Shown here: positions 24,222-31,448 of the stretch, in pieces
How the letters are laid out: the number at the start of each line of letters is the position of its first letter
How positions within the stretch are numbered: the first letter of the stretch is position 1
Assembly (NCBI RefSeq): GCF_030268885.1
Contig: NZ_BSSA01000014.1
Span: 1-64,000, forward strand
From: Kitasatospora phosalacinea
Lineage (GTDB): Bacteria > Actinomycetota > Actinomycetes > Streptomycetales > Streptomycetaceae
Length of the DNA: 64,000 bases
Direction of reading: 5' to 3'
The notes under the pieces: generated by a model
Told to the model about the DNA's origin: nothing
Databases searched by the model: none
The model's input: the letters and a program-made list of their open reading frames with translations, nothing else
Made by a program: the position numbers and the translations under genes

Positions 24222-25111
24222 GCGCCTGGCTGCCGACCGCGCCGTGCACGCCCGGCGGGTGCGTGACGGTCGCCGGGCCGCGGACGGGCCTGCCGCTGCG
24301 GGTGCTGCGGCTGGCGGGCTGCCTGCTGGTGCTGGCCGTCGGGCTGGCGGCGGTGCCGGTGGTGCGGGCGCTGGCGTGGCTGCCCGCGGAACGGCTGGTG
24401 CGCTGGTGGTCGCGGCTGCTGCTGGCCGTGCTGGGCGTGCGGGTGCGGGCGGTCGCCGTGCCGGGCCGGCGGTCCGGTGGTTCGCTGCTGGTGTCCAACC
24501 ACATCTCGTGGCTCGACGTCCTGCTGGTCGGTGCCGTCCGCCCGGGCCGGATGCTGGCCAAGACCGAGGTCGGCCGCTGGCCGGTGCTGGGGCCGCTGAC
24601 CTCCTGGGGCGGCACCCTCTTCATCGACCGGGAGCGGCTGCGGTCGCTGCCCGGCACGGTCGCGGAGATCGCGGCGGTGCTGCGCCGCGGCGGGCGGGTG
24701 GTGGTCTTCCCCGAGGGCAGCACCTGGTGCGGGCGCGGTGGCGGGCGGTTCCGCCCGGCGCTGTTCGAGGCGGCGGTGCGGGCGGACGTCCCCGTGCAGC
24801 CGCTGGTGCTGCGCTACCGCACCGCGGACGGCCGTCCCAGCACCGCGCCCGCGTTCGTCGGCGAGGACGGGCTGCTGGCGTCGGTGTGGCGGGTGGTGTC
24901 GGTGCGGGGCCTGTGCGCGGAGGTCGAGTTCCTGCCGCAGTTGCCGCCCGCGCTGTTCCCGGACCGCCGTCGGCTCGCGGCGGCCGCCCAGCGGGTGGTC
25001 GACCAGCTGCGCGACCCGTACGACGGCCCCGGTTGCGCGGCCTGCGGGCCCGCCGTCGAGCGCCCGGTCCGGTGGCCGGAACCCCCGAGGCCGGTGGGGG
25101 TCGGCGGGTAG
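24218..25111 (+). CDS. olsA: PlsC-family O-acyltransferase (OlsA-like)
   Basis: A 297-residue 1-acyl-glycerol-3-phosphate-type acyltransferase. Motif I, NHISWLD, puts the catalytic H95 four residues before D100; motif III is FPEGS at 164-168; LFIDRER at 134-140 is motif II. One amphipathic or membrane helix (about 29-50) would hold it at the inner face of the membrane. Coupled to the OlsB-like gene by ATGA, it most likely adds the second acyl chain by O-acylation of lyso-ornithine lipid. On sequence alone a phosphatidic acid synthase (PlsC) cannot be excluded. A Cys pair (GCAACG) near the C-terminus is unexplained. Confidence 0.87.
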   Translation: MSAWLPTAPCTPGGCVTVAGPRTGLPLRVLRLAGCLLVLAVGLAAVPVVRALAWLPAERLVRWWSRLLLAVLGVRVRAVAVPGRRSGGSLLVSNHISWLDVLLVGAVRPGRMLAKTEVGRWPVLGPLTSWGGTLFIDRERLRSLPGTVAEIAAVLRRGGRVVVFPEGSTWCGRGGGRFRPALFEAAVRADVPVQPLVLRYRTADGRPSTAPAFVGEDGLLASVWRVVSVRGLCAEVEFLPQLPPALFPDRRRLAAAAQRVVDQLRDPYDGPGCAACGPAVERPVRWPEPPRPVGVGG

Positions 25112-25180
25112 GCGGGCGGGTCGGGCGCCTCCCGTATGATCGGGCGGGTCCAGAGTCAGAAGAGGGCGAGGAGGTGCTCG

Positions 25181-25447
25181 GTGCAGGTGGACGAGGAGGC
25201 CGTCGGCGCGGTGCTGAACCGGCTGCGCCGGGCACAGGGCCAGCTGGCCGGGGTGATCGCGATGATCGAGGCCGGGCGCGACTGCAAGGACGTGGTGACC
25301 CAGCTCGCCGCCGTCTCGCGTGCGCTGGACCGGGCCGGGTTCAAGATCCTCGCCAGTGGCATGCGCCAGTGCCTGGCGGAGGCCGAGGAGGGTGCCGCCC
25401 CGATGACCGAGGCGGAGCTCGAGAAGATGTTCCTCACCCTGGCCTGA
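25181..25447 (+). CDS. cstR: CstR-like persulfide-sensing repressor, copy 1
   Basis: An 88-residue CsoR-family four-helix repressor. Cysteines C35 (GRDCKDVVTQL) and C64 (SGMRQCL) are 29 residues apart, the spacing of the two thiols of Staphylococcus CstR (C31/C60). The copper-binding His four residues before the second Cys in CsoR is Gly here. This argues for a persulfide sensor and against a Cu(I) sensor. The GTG at 25181 follows GGAGG by six bases and aligns with the start of copy 2 at 25784. TATGAT at 25135-25140 is a likely -10. Copies 1 and 2 differ at only a handful of positions and face each other. Confidence 0.9.
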   Translation: MQVDEEAVGAVLNRLRRAQGQLAGVIAMIEAGRDCKDVVTQLAAVSRALDRAGFKILASGMRQCLAEAEEGAAPMTEAELEKMFLTLA

Positions 25448-25464
25448 CCGCTGCCGCCCTCCGG

Positions 25465-25486
25465 GCACCGCGCCGGAACGCGGTGC
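25465..25486. terminator. Hairpin between convergent cstR copies
   Basis: A perfect 8-bp stem (25465-25472 with 25479-25486) with loop CCGGAA, shared by the two converging repressor genes. Confidence 0.7.
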
Positions 25487-25517
25487 ACCCGAGCAGCCTT
25501 CCGTTCACCCGGCTCGC

Positions 25518-25784
25518 TCAGGCAAGGGCCAGGAAGAGCTTCTCCAACTCGGCCTCGCTCATCGGGGCCGCGCCCTCCTCCGACTCGGCCAGGCACTGGC
25601 GCATGCCGCTGGCCACGATCTTGAAGCCGGCCCGGTCGAGGGCCCTGGAGACGGCCGCGAGCTGGGTCACCACGTCCTTGCAGTCGCGCCCGGCCTCGAT
25701 CATCGCGATCACCCCGGCCAGCTGGCCCTGTGCCCGGCGCAGCCGGTTCAGCACCGCGCCGACGGCCTCGTCGCCCACCTGCAT
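25518..25784 (-). CDS. CstR-like persulfide-sensing repressor, copy 2
   Basis: An 88-residue near-identical sister of the protein at 25181, beginning MQVGDEAVGAVLNRLR. The same two thiols (C35, C64) are kept and the copper His is again missing. Differences are few and conservative (for example IVASG for ILASG, LAESEEG for LAEAEEG, KLFLALA for KMFLTLA). A 16-bp ATAC...GTAT dyad lies at 25865-25880, about 80 bases upstream, and a GGAGGAGAC ribosome site precedes the start. It probably autoregulates and controls the adjacent persulfide genes. Two such copies back to back suggest a recent inverted duplication. Confidence 0.9.
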   Translation of the reverse strand: MQVGDEAVGAVLNRLRRAQGQLAGVIAMIEAGRDCKDVVTQLAAVSRALDRAGFKIVASGMRQCLAESEEGAAPMSEAELEKLFLALA

Positions 25785-25864
25785 CGGGTCTCCTCCTCGT
25801 CCTCGGCGGGCGCCGGTCGCAGCCCGCTCGCAGGGGCCGTGCCGCGTCCCGTGACCCGGCCCTC

Positions 25865-25880
25865 ATACCCCCGCCCGTAT
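25865..25880. promoter_or_regulatory. CstR-type operator upstream of cstR copy 2
   Basis: ATACCCCCGCCCGTAT: ATAC and GTAT ends around a C/G-rich centre. It has the same 16-bp format as three sites at 27370-27473. It lies upstream of the second repressor gene and downstream of the dioxygenase gene on the same strand. CsoR/CstR proteins are known to bind ATAC-type dyads with G/C tracts. Confidence 0.75.
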
Positions 25881-25944
25881 CAACCCGTCCGGTGGGCGGC
25901 GCATTCCCCCGCCCACCGGACGTCCGTGCGTTCCCCCGGGCGGC

Positions 25945-27318
25945 TCAGGCCGCGGCCTCCCAGGCACCGTAGCCGCCGAGCAGGTCGGAGGTGTGCGGGT
26001 GGCCGTGGTGGCGCAGCAGGCTGGCCGCGATGGAGGAGCGGTGGCCGCCCGCGCAGTGCACGACGACCTGGCGGTCGCGCGGCACCTCGGCGAGGCGGTG
26101 CGGGAGTTCGGCGAGCGGGAGGTGGACGGAGCCGGGGATGTGCCCGCCCGCGCGCTCGCCCTCGCCGCGGACGTCGATCACCAACGGCGGTTCGGCTCCG
26201 GCGAGTTCGGTGCGCAGGTCGGCGACGGTGCGGCGGGGGGCCTGGCGCATCTGCCCGGGGACGGCGCGGAAGGCCGCCTCGGGGTCGGCGAGGTATCCGG
26301 CGACGCGGTCGAAGCCGATCCGGGCGAGCCGGGTGACGGTCTCCTGCTCGCGGCCCTCGGGGGCGATCACCAGCAGCGGCCAGGCCGGGTCGAGGACGGT
26401 GCCGGACTGCTCGGCGAAGCGGCCGTCGGCGGGGACGTTGACGGCCCCGGCGAGGTGTCCGGCGGCGAACTCCAGCGGGTCGCGGGCGTCGACCACCACC
26501 ACGCCGTCCTCGGCGCGGCGGGCGAGGAAGGACGCGGCGTCCAGCGGGACGGCGAGCGCGGCGGCGTCGAACAGGTCGCGGTCGCGGCGGTTGAGGTCGG
26601 CGTCGTAGCCGAAGTAGCCGGGGGCGGTGGGCTGTCCGGCGGTGACGATGGCCACGAACTCGTCCTCGGACATCGGCGCGCAGGCGTAGTTGGTGGCGCG
26701 CTGCTGCCCGATGGTGGACTGCCGCTCGGTGGACAGGTTCTTGCCGCAGGCGGAGCCCGCACCGTGCGCGGGGAAGACCCGGACCTCGTCCGGCAGCGCC
26801 ATCAGCTTGCGCTGGACGCTGTCGTACAGCATCCGGCCGAGCTGGTCGGCGGTGACGCCCGCGGAGGCCAGCAGGTCGGGGCGGCCGACGTCGCCGACGA
26901 ACAGCGCGTCGCCGGTGAGCACCCCGTACGGGACGGTGTCCTCGGCGTGCTCGCGGACCAGGACGCTGATCGACTCGGGGGTGTGGCCGGGCGTCTCCAC
27001 GACCTCCAGGACGACCTCGCCGAGGCTGATCCGCTCGCCGTCGGTGAGCTTGCGGATCGGGTACTCGGTCTCGGCGCGGTGGCCGTAGCCGATCCAGGCT
27101 CCGGTGCGGTCGGCGAGTTCGAGGTGGCCGGAGAGGAAGTCGGCGTGGAAGTGGGTGTTGATGACGCCCACGACCGTGAAGCCGCGGGCCCCGGCCTCCG
27201 CGAGGTACTCGTCCACGTCCCGGCGCGGGTCGACCACCACGGCGCGGCCGGTGGTCTCGTCCGCGATCAGGTACGAGGCCTGGGAGAGGCAGTCGAGGTA
27301 GTACTGGGCGAAGAACAC
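25945..27318 (-). CDS. cstB: CstB-like persulfide dioxygenase-rhodanese fusion
   Basis: A 457-residue three-part protein. Residues 1-250 are a metallo-beta-lactamase-fold persulfide dioxygenase (ETHE1/CstB type) with THFHADFLSGH (H56, H58, D60, H65), TPGHT (H112), LTGDALFVGD (D137) and PAHGAGSACG (H185). Residues 265-350 are a rhodanese fold in which the catalytic Cys is missing (VIAPEGRE), i.e. a pseudorhodanese. Residues 365-455 are a rhodanese with active C422 (VVHCAGGHRSS). This is the architecture of S. aureus CstB, which turns persulfides into thiosulfate and/or sulfite. The GTG at 27318 starts at the conserved FFAQYYLDCLSQASYL block. Three CstR-type dyads lie in its upstream region. 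Confidence 0.93.
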   Translation of the reverse strand: MFFAQYYLDCLSQASYLIADETTGRAVVVDPRRDVDEYLAEAGARGFTVVGVINTHFHADFLSGHLELADRTGAWIGYGHRAETEYPIRKLTDGERISLGEVVLEVVETPGHTPESISVLVREHAEDTVPYGVLTGDALFVGDVGRPDLLASAGVTADQLGRMLYDSVQRKLMALPDEVRVFPAHGAGSACGKNLSTERQSTIGQQRATNYACAPMSEDEFVAIVTAGQPTAPGYFGYDADLNRRDRDLFDAAALAVPLDAASFLARRAEDGVVVVDARDPLEFAAGHLAGAVNVPADGRFAEQSGTVLDPAWPLLVIAPEGREQETVTRLARIGFDRVAGYLADPEAAFRAVPGQMRQAPRRTVADLRTELAGAEPPLVIDVRGEGERAGGHIPGSVHLPLAELPHRLAEVPRDRQVVVHCAGGHRSSIAASLLRHHGHPHTSDLLGGYGAWEAAA

Positions 27319-27369
27319 GGGAGTCCCCTTCTCTGCATCGGCTGGAGGTGCGACCCCACACGGGCCCGG

Positions 27370-27385
27370 ATACCCCGGTAGGTAT
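27370..27385. promoter_or_regulatory. CstR-type operator 1 in the cstB/rhodanese intergenic region
   Basis: ATACCCCGGTAGGTAT, 52 bases upstream of the cstB start. It is the nearest of three dyads to the minus-strand dioxygenase gene. Confidence 0.78.
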
Positions 27386-27423
27386 TCTTGCAGGCAGTTC
27401 TCGGCCAAGGGCCTGCCGTTCCG

Positions 27424-27439
27424 ATACCGGTGGGGGTAT
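27424..27439. promoter_or_regulatory. CstR-type operator 2 in the cstB/rhodanese intergenic region
   Basis: ATACCGGTGGGGGTAT, the middle dyad. It is the reverse complement of ATACCCCCACCGGTAT and so nearly matches operator 3 read on the other strand. It is placed to affect both divergent transcripts. Confidence 0.78.
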
Positions 27440-27457
27440 ATGCTCGGACCCAACGAT

Positions 27458-27473
27458 ATACCCCCGCCGGTAT
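27458..27473. promoter_or_regulatory. CstR-type operator 3 in the cstB/rhodanese intergenic region
   Basis: ATACCCCCGCCGGTAT, 76 bases upstream of the rhodanese-TauE operon on the plus strand. It differs from the site at 25865 by one base (CCGG for CCCG in the right half). Confidence 0.78.
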
Positions 27474-27548
27474 CTTCCCGAGGACGGTCCGCCGCCCCGG
27501 GGCCCGCCGGAACCCCCGTACCGCCCGCCCACCCCCCAGGAGGACACC

Positions 27549-27923
27549 GTGGCCTGGACCCCCCAGCCGCCCGCGCCCGCGCAGATCGACCCCGCCGAGG
27601 CGCACCGCCTGGCCGCCGCCGGGGAGGCGCTGCTGCTCGACGTCCGCGAACCCGAGGAGCACGCCGAACTGCACGCACCCGGCGCGGTCCTCGTCCCGCT
27701 CGGCGACCTCGGCGGCGCCGCGGGCCTCGACGCCGCGCGGGCCGCGGGCGGCGGGCGGCTGGTGCTGGCGGTGTGCCGCTCCGGCAACCGCTCGCAGACC
27801 GCCACCGAACTGCTGAACGCGCACGGGGTGCCGACGGTGAACGTGGTGGGCGGGATGCGCGCCTGGCTGCGGGCCGGACTACCCGTGCACCGGGACGCGT
27901 GTCGCTGCGGCGGCGCGATATGA
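27549..27923 (+). CDS. Single-domain rhodanese
   Basis: A 124-residue sulfurtransferase. EALLLDVREPEEHAELHAPG is the conserved CH2A region, and the active-site loop is VCRSGNRS with catalytic C76. The C-terminal CRCGG adds a Cys pair. Rhodaneses move sulfane sulfur between persulfides, thiosulfate and acceptors such as cyanide or protein thiols. The GTG at 27549 follows AGGAGG by five bases. Its stop overlaps the TauE start as ATGA. It lies divergent from cstB with three CstR dyads between them, so it is very probably induced by persulfide stress. Confidence 0.92.
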   Translation: MAWTPQPPAPAQIDPAEAHRLAAAGEALLLDVREPEEHAELHAPGAVLVPLGDLGGAAGLDAARAAGGGRLVLAVCRSGNRSQTATELLNAHGVPTVNVVGGMRAWLRAGLPVHRDACRCGGAI

Positions 27924-28975
27924 GCACCGTCCTGCTGGCGCTGGCCGCCGGCGCGGTGGTCGGCCTGGCCCTGGGCGGGCTCGGCGGCGGCGGCAGCATG
28001 CTGGCCGTCCCCGCGCTGATCTACCTGATCGGGCTGACACCCGGCACCGCGACCACCGCCAGCCTGCTGATCGTCGCCCTGACCTCGCTCACCGGCCTGG
28101 TCGCCCACGCGCGGGCCGGACGCGTCCGCTGGCGCGAGGGGCTGCTGTTCGGCGCGGCCGGGCTGCCGCTCGCCGCGCTCGGCGGCGCGCTCTCCCGCCA
28201 CCTGCCCGGCCCCGCCCTGACCGCCGCGTTCGCCCTGCTGGCCGGACTGGCCGCCTGGCGGATGCTCGCGGGCGGACGGCGCACGGCGGACGAGGGCACC
28301 GGCGGCGGCGTTGCCGGTGGCGACGCCGCCGGCGGCAGCGGTGGCGCGGCGCGCCCGGTGCCGTCCGCCGCCCCCGGTTCGGCAGCGGCCACGGGCCCGG
28401 CGCCCGCGGCCGGGGCCGCCTCCGCGCCCGGGGCCGCACCCGTGCGTGGAGCCGCGCCCGTGTTCGGAGCCGCGCCCGTGTTCGGGGCCGCTCGGACGTC
28501 CGGCGGCGCGGGGGCCGCGGTCGCCCTCGCGACCGAGATGATCCCTGCAGGGACGAACCCCGTTCCGGAGTCGCGCCCGACCACCGCCGGGCCCGCACCC
28601 CGGGCGTCCGCTCCGGCGCGGCGGGCCGCGCTGGCGGGGGCCGGGCTGGGTGCGGCGACCGGGTTGCTGGGCGTCGGCGGCGGGTTCCTCGCGGTGCCCG
28701 CCCTGGTGTCCTTCCTGGCGTTCCCGATGGCCGAGGCGATCGGCACCAGCCTGCTGGTGATCACCTTGAACTCGCTGGCCGCGCTGCTGCCCCGGCTGGG
28801 TGCGGCCGCCGAGATCCCGTGGTCGACGGTCGGCCCGTTCGCCGCCGCGGCAGTCCTCGGCGCCTGGGACGGCAAGCGACTCGCGGCCAAGCTGTCCGGC
28901 CGCACGCTGCAACGGCTGTTCGCCGGGGCCCTGCTGGCGGTCGCCGCCCTGATGCTGGTGGACGCCGTGCTCTGA
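27920..28975 (+). CDS. TauE/SafE-family sulfite exporter with long internal linker
   Basis: A 351-residue membrane protein of the TauE/SafE family. The two homologous four-helix halves are residues 1-120 (start MSTVLLALAAGAVVGLALGG, with the GGGGS motif) and 235-351 (with GLLGVGGGFLAVPALV). Members of this family next to cst genes are thought to export sulfite or related sulfur oxyanions. The halves are separated by about 110 Gly/Ala/Pro/Thr-rich residues, including tandem GAAPVFGAA units; normal family members have only a short loop. The start overlaps the rhodanese stop by ATGA. It would clear the sulfite made by the cstB product. Confidence 0.88.
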   Translation: MSTVLLALAAGAVVGLALGGLGGGGSMLAVPALIYLIGLTPGTATTASLLIVALTSLTGLVAHARAGRVRWREGLLFGAAGLPLAALGGALSRHLPGPALTAAFALLAGLAAWRMLAGGRRTADEGTGGGVAGGDAAGGSGGAARPVPSAAPGSAAATGPAPAAGAASAPGAAPVRGAAPVFGAAPVFGAARTSGGAGAAVALATEMIPAGTNPVPESRPTTAGPAPRASAPARRAALAGAGLGAATGLLGVGGGFLAVPALVSFLAFPMAEAIGTSLLVITLNSLAALLPRLGAAAEIPWSTVGPFAAAAVLGAWDGKRLAAKLSGRTLQRLFAGALLAVAALMLVDAVL

Positions 28976-29186
28976 CGCCCCCGACGTCCTCGCCGCCCCG
29001 GCCGCGGCGCACCTGCCGCCGCACCCGTCCCGGGCCGCCCGAGCACCGCTCACCGGCCTTCCGGTCACCGGTGTCGCTCGGGCATCCTTGGAGATTCCCC
29101 CGCATTTGTCCCGTTTCCTCCGCTTTCCCGCCCGGCCCGCCCGCACGCGCCGGGGCCTCCCCCTCCCGAAAGGTTCGACCCGCTCC

Positions 29187-29762
29187 ATGACCACGCCCCT
29201 GACCGTCGAGCAGCTCCAGCCCCGCCTGCACGAGCTGACCGTCATCGACGTCCGCTCCCCCGGCGAGTTCGCCGGGGGTCACATACCGGGCGCCCACAAC
29301 GTGCCGCTCGACCAGCTGGCGCAGGCCCTGCCCGTACTGCGGGCCGCTGCCGAGCGCGGCGAGCTGGCCGTCGTCTGCGCCTCCGGCGCCCGTGCCCTGA
29401 ACGCCTGCGAGCAGTTGTCCTCGGCCGGCGTGCAGGCGCTGCTCGTCGACGGCGGCACCTCCGCCTGGGCCGCCAACGGCGGGGCGCTGAACCGGGTGCC
29501 GGGCCAGAAGGTCCGCTGGGCGATGGACCGACAGGTCCGGCTGGTGGCGGGTTCGCTGGTGCTCGCGGGCGTGGTCGCCGACGTGGCCGTTCCCGGTCTG
29601 CGCTGGGTGTCGGCCGCGGTGGGCGGCGGCCTGCTGTTCTCGGCGGTCAGCAACACCTGCACGATGGGCTCGCTGCTGGGCAAGCTCCCGTACAACCGTC
29701 CGCGCAACTCCGGCGCCGCGTTCGAGGCGACGCTCACCGCGCTGCGCGACGGCGGCAAGTGA
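29187..29762 (+). CDS. Rhodanese-DUF2892 membrane fusion
   Basis: A 191-residue protein. Residues 5-105 are a rhodanese with catalytic C64 (AVVCASGARA) and the conserved VIDVRSPGEFAGGHIPGAHN. Residues 112-170 are a DUF2892 hairpin of two helices beginning DRQVRLVAGSLVLAG and including AVSNTCTMG. It would carry sulfur-transfer chemistry at the membrane surface and might hand persulfide sulfur to the TauE exporter or protect the membrane. ATG at 29187; the ribosome site (CCCGAAAGG) is weak. No ATAC dyad is seen in 28976-29186, so it may depend on readthrough from the rhodanese-TauE transcript or have a different promoter. Confidence 0.9.
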   Translation: MTTPLTVEQLQPRLHELTVIDVRSPGEFAGGHIPGAHNVPLDQLAQALPVLRAAAERGELAVVCASGARALNACEQLSSAGVQALLVDGGTSAWAANGGALNRVPGQKVRWAMDRQVRLVAGSLVLAGVVADVAVPGLRWVSAAVGGGLLFSAVSNTCTMGSLLGKLPYNRPRNSGAAFEATLTALRDGGK

Positions 29763-29782
29763 CGCGAGCGGAAAGGCAGTTC

Positions 29783-29827
29783 GGCCCCCGGCTCCCCTCC
29801 CCTCGTCGGGGTGGGGAACCGGGGGCC
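29783..29827. terminator. Terminator after the sulfur locus
   Basis: A 15-bp stem with one mismatch (29783-29797 with 29813-29827), 20 bases past the rhodanese-DUF2892 stop. It is shared with the convergent small gene at 29891. Confidence 0.82.
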
Positions 29828-29890
29828 TTCGCGCGCCGGTCGGGGAGGGGGCCGACTCGGCGCCGCCGTGGGGCGGTTCAGCGGGGCGGT

Positions 29891-30130
29891 TCAGCGGGCG
29901 ACGGCTGCCCCCTGCGGGGCGGGCGTGGTCGTGGTGGCGGTCGGGGTGCAGGAAGCGGCGGGGGCCGCGGTGCCGTAGTGGTTGGCCAGCCAGAAGCCGG
30001 CCAGCAGGCCCGCCACGCCGAGCGCCTTGTGGCGGTTGCGCTTCCACCACGAGGGCGTGCCCGCGGCCATGAACCGCAGTTGGGTGAAGTCCGGGTGTTC
30101 GCTGGGTGGTGCGTCCTTGAACATTCCCAT
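29891..30130 (-). CDS. Small single-helix membrane protein, unknown
   Basis: A 79-residue protein beginning MGMFKDAPPSEHPDFTQLRF. It has a basic patch (WWKRNRHK), one hydrophobic helix (about 36-52, ALGVAGLLAGFWLANHY), and a Thr/Ala/Pro tail that would lie outside the cell. The reading frame has the expected third-position GC. I do not recognise the family. It converges with the sulfur locus and is probably independent of it. Confidence 0.65.
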   Translation of the reverse strand: MGMFKDAPPSEHPDFTQLRFMAAGTPSWWKRNRHKALGVAGLLAGFWLANHYGTAAPAASCTPTATTTTPAPQGAAVAR

Positions 30131-30264
30131 CGCGGATGATCCTCCTCTCGCGTCGGGGAGTTCATGACCATACGCCCGGTTCCGCCCTGACCGCAGGCAA
30201 TTAATCCCGATTCACGGGTCTGCGTGCGCCCCCGCGCGCCCCCTCCCGCGCCCCGCGGCGGGTC

Positions 30265-31095
30265 TCACCAGTGCGCGGGGCGGGCCAGGTCGGCGCCGAG
30301 ACGGGTGGCGGAATCGCCCTTGGCGGCGTTGAGTTGGGACTGCGTGAGGAACAGCGCACCGGTCAGGTCGGCGCCCCGCAGATCGGCGTCGCGCAGGTCC
30401 GCACCGATCACATCGGCCTCCCGCAGGTCCGCGCCGGACAGGTCGGCCGCGATCAGGTAGGCGCCCCGCAGGTTGGCACCGCGCAGGTCCGCGCCGCGCA
30501 GGCGGGCCCCGATCAGGTCGGCGCCCCGGTGGTTGCGCTTCTTGCCCGGCAGCGCGTTCCGGGTCAGTTCGCTGGCCCGGAGCAGGAGTTCGTTGGCACC
30601 GGCCCGGATCGCGGGGACGTCCGCGGCGATCAGCGCGGCGGCGTCCCGGAGGGTGAGCTCCTCGATCCCGTCGAACGCCCGACGGAGTTCGGCGTGCACC
30701 GGCCGGGCCTTCGGCAGCTCCATCGCCTCGGCCAAGTACCGCAGCAAATCGTGGAGTTGGCGCATCACCGGGAACACCTCGAACATCTGCCCGGCGGTCT
30801 CCCGGTCCTCCCGCCAACTGCGTCCGCCGAAGGTGTGCCGGGAGACCTTCTGCCCGGCCCCGAAGCAGTCGAAGACCGTGCAGCCCTGGTAGCCGCGCTC
30901 GCGCAGGACGGGGTGGATCCCGCAGCGGTGGTCGGCCTGCAGGTTGCGGCAGGGCGTGCCCGCGTTCTTGTTCGCCGCGAAGTCGCTGGACTTGGCGAAG
31001 GGCAGGGCGACGCAGCACAGCCCGAAGCAGGCGGAGCAGTCGGCGAGCAGGTCGAGTCGACGGCCGGTCGGGGCGGGGTGCTGCTGGTCGGTCAC
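30265..31095 (-). CDS. YkgJ-like Cys cluster fused to pentapeptide repeats
   Basis: A 276-residue protein. The N-terminal third has nine cysteines in an arrangement like the YkgJ/CxxxxCxxC metal-binding family: DCSACFGLCC, TPCRNL, HRCGIHP, GCTVFDCFG. The C-terminal 80 residues are pentapeptide repeats of the A(D/N)LxG type (GADLIGARLRGADLRGANLR and onwards), which form a right-handed quadrilateral beta-helix. Some pentapeptide proteins mimic DNA and guard gyrase, but there is no proof of that here. The GTG at 31095 has GGAGG nine bases upstream; the ORF continues upstream into basic low-complexity sequence that I reject. Confidence 0.85.
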   Translation of the reverse strand: MTDQQHPAPTGRRLDLLADCSACFGLCCVALPFAKSSDFAANKNAGTPCRNLQADHRCGIHPVLRERGYQGCTVFDCFGAGQKVSRHTFGGRSWREDRETAGQMFEVFPVMRQLHDLLRYLAEAMELPKARPVHAELRRAFDGIEELTLRDAAALIAADVPAIRAGANELLLRASELTRNALPGKKRNHRGADLIGARLRGADLRGANLRGAYLIAADLSGADLREADVIGADLRDADLRGADLTGALFLTQSQLNAAKGDSATRLGADLARPAHW

Positions 31096-31448
31096 GGTGC
31101 GGAGCCTCCGGTGGCGGGGTGGTGGTGGTCCCATTCTCCCCGGCGGACCGACCGTACTCGAACCCGCACCCGGCCCGGCGGCGGCGGTCGGCCGGTGCGC
31201 CCGCGTCGCGTCGCGCCCGGAAGCGGACCTTCCGGGGCAGAAAGGCACGGGTCGGCGGGGAATCCGCGTGCGCCGCACTGCGCACCGTGTGCGCACCGTG
31301 TCCGGTTCGGCTTCGGCGCATCCGACGAGTATGGTTCGGTCCCCGGATGCGGATCATCTGGGAGGCGAAACACCGGGCGGTACGGTGCGGCGACGCGCCG
31401 CGCCCGCCCGGGGCTCCACGGGGGGACGTGGCGAGGGAGGAGTCACGG
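31096..31448. other. Divergent intergenic region, 353 bp
   Basis: Between the pentapeptide-repeat gene (minus) and the SpoIIE phosphatase gene (plus). It contains an 11-bp tandem repeat (TGCGCACCGTG at 31279-31289 and 31290-31300). A GGGAGGAG ribosome site ends the region. No operon partner or RNA gene is evident, and I cannot place a confident promoter. Confidence 0.55.

Noticed and set aside
25181..25784. Copper-sensing CsoR
   Set aside because: The His of the Cys-His-Cys copper site is Gly in both copies, and the neighbours are persulfide enzymes, not copper exporters.
25880..29245. A 1121-codon minus-strand open frame over the sulfur locus
   Set aside because: It runs antisense to the clear rhodanese and TauE genes and shows no recognisable motif; it is a shadow frame.
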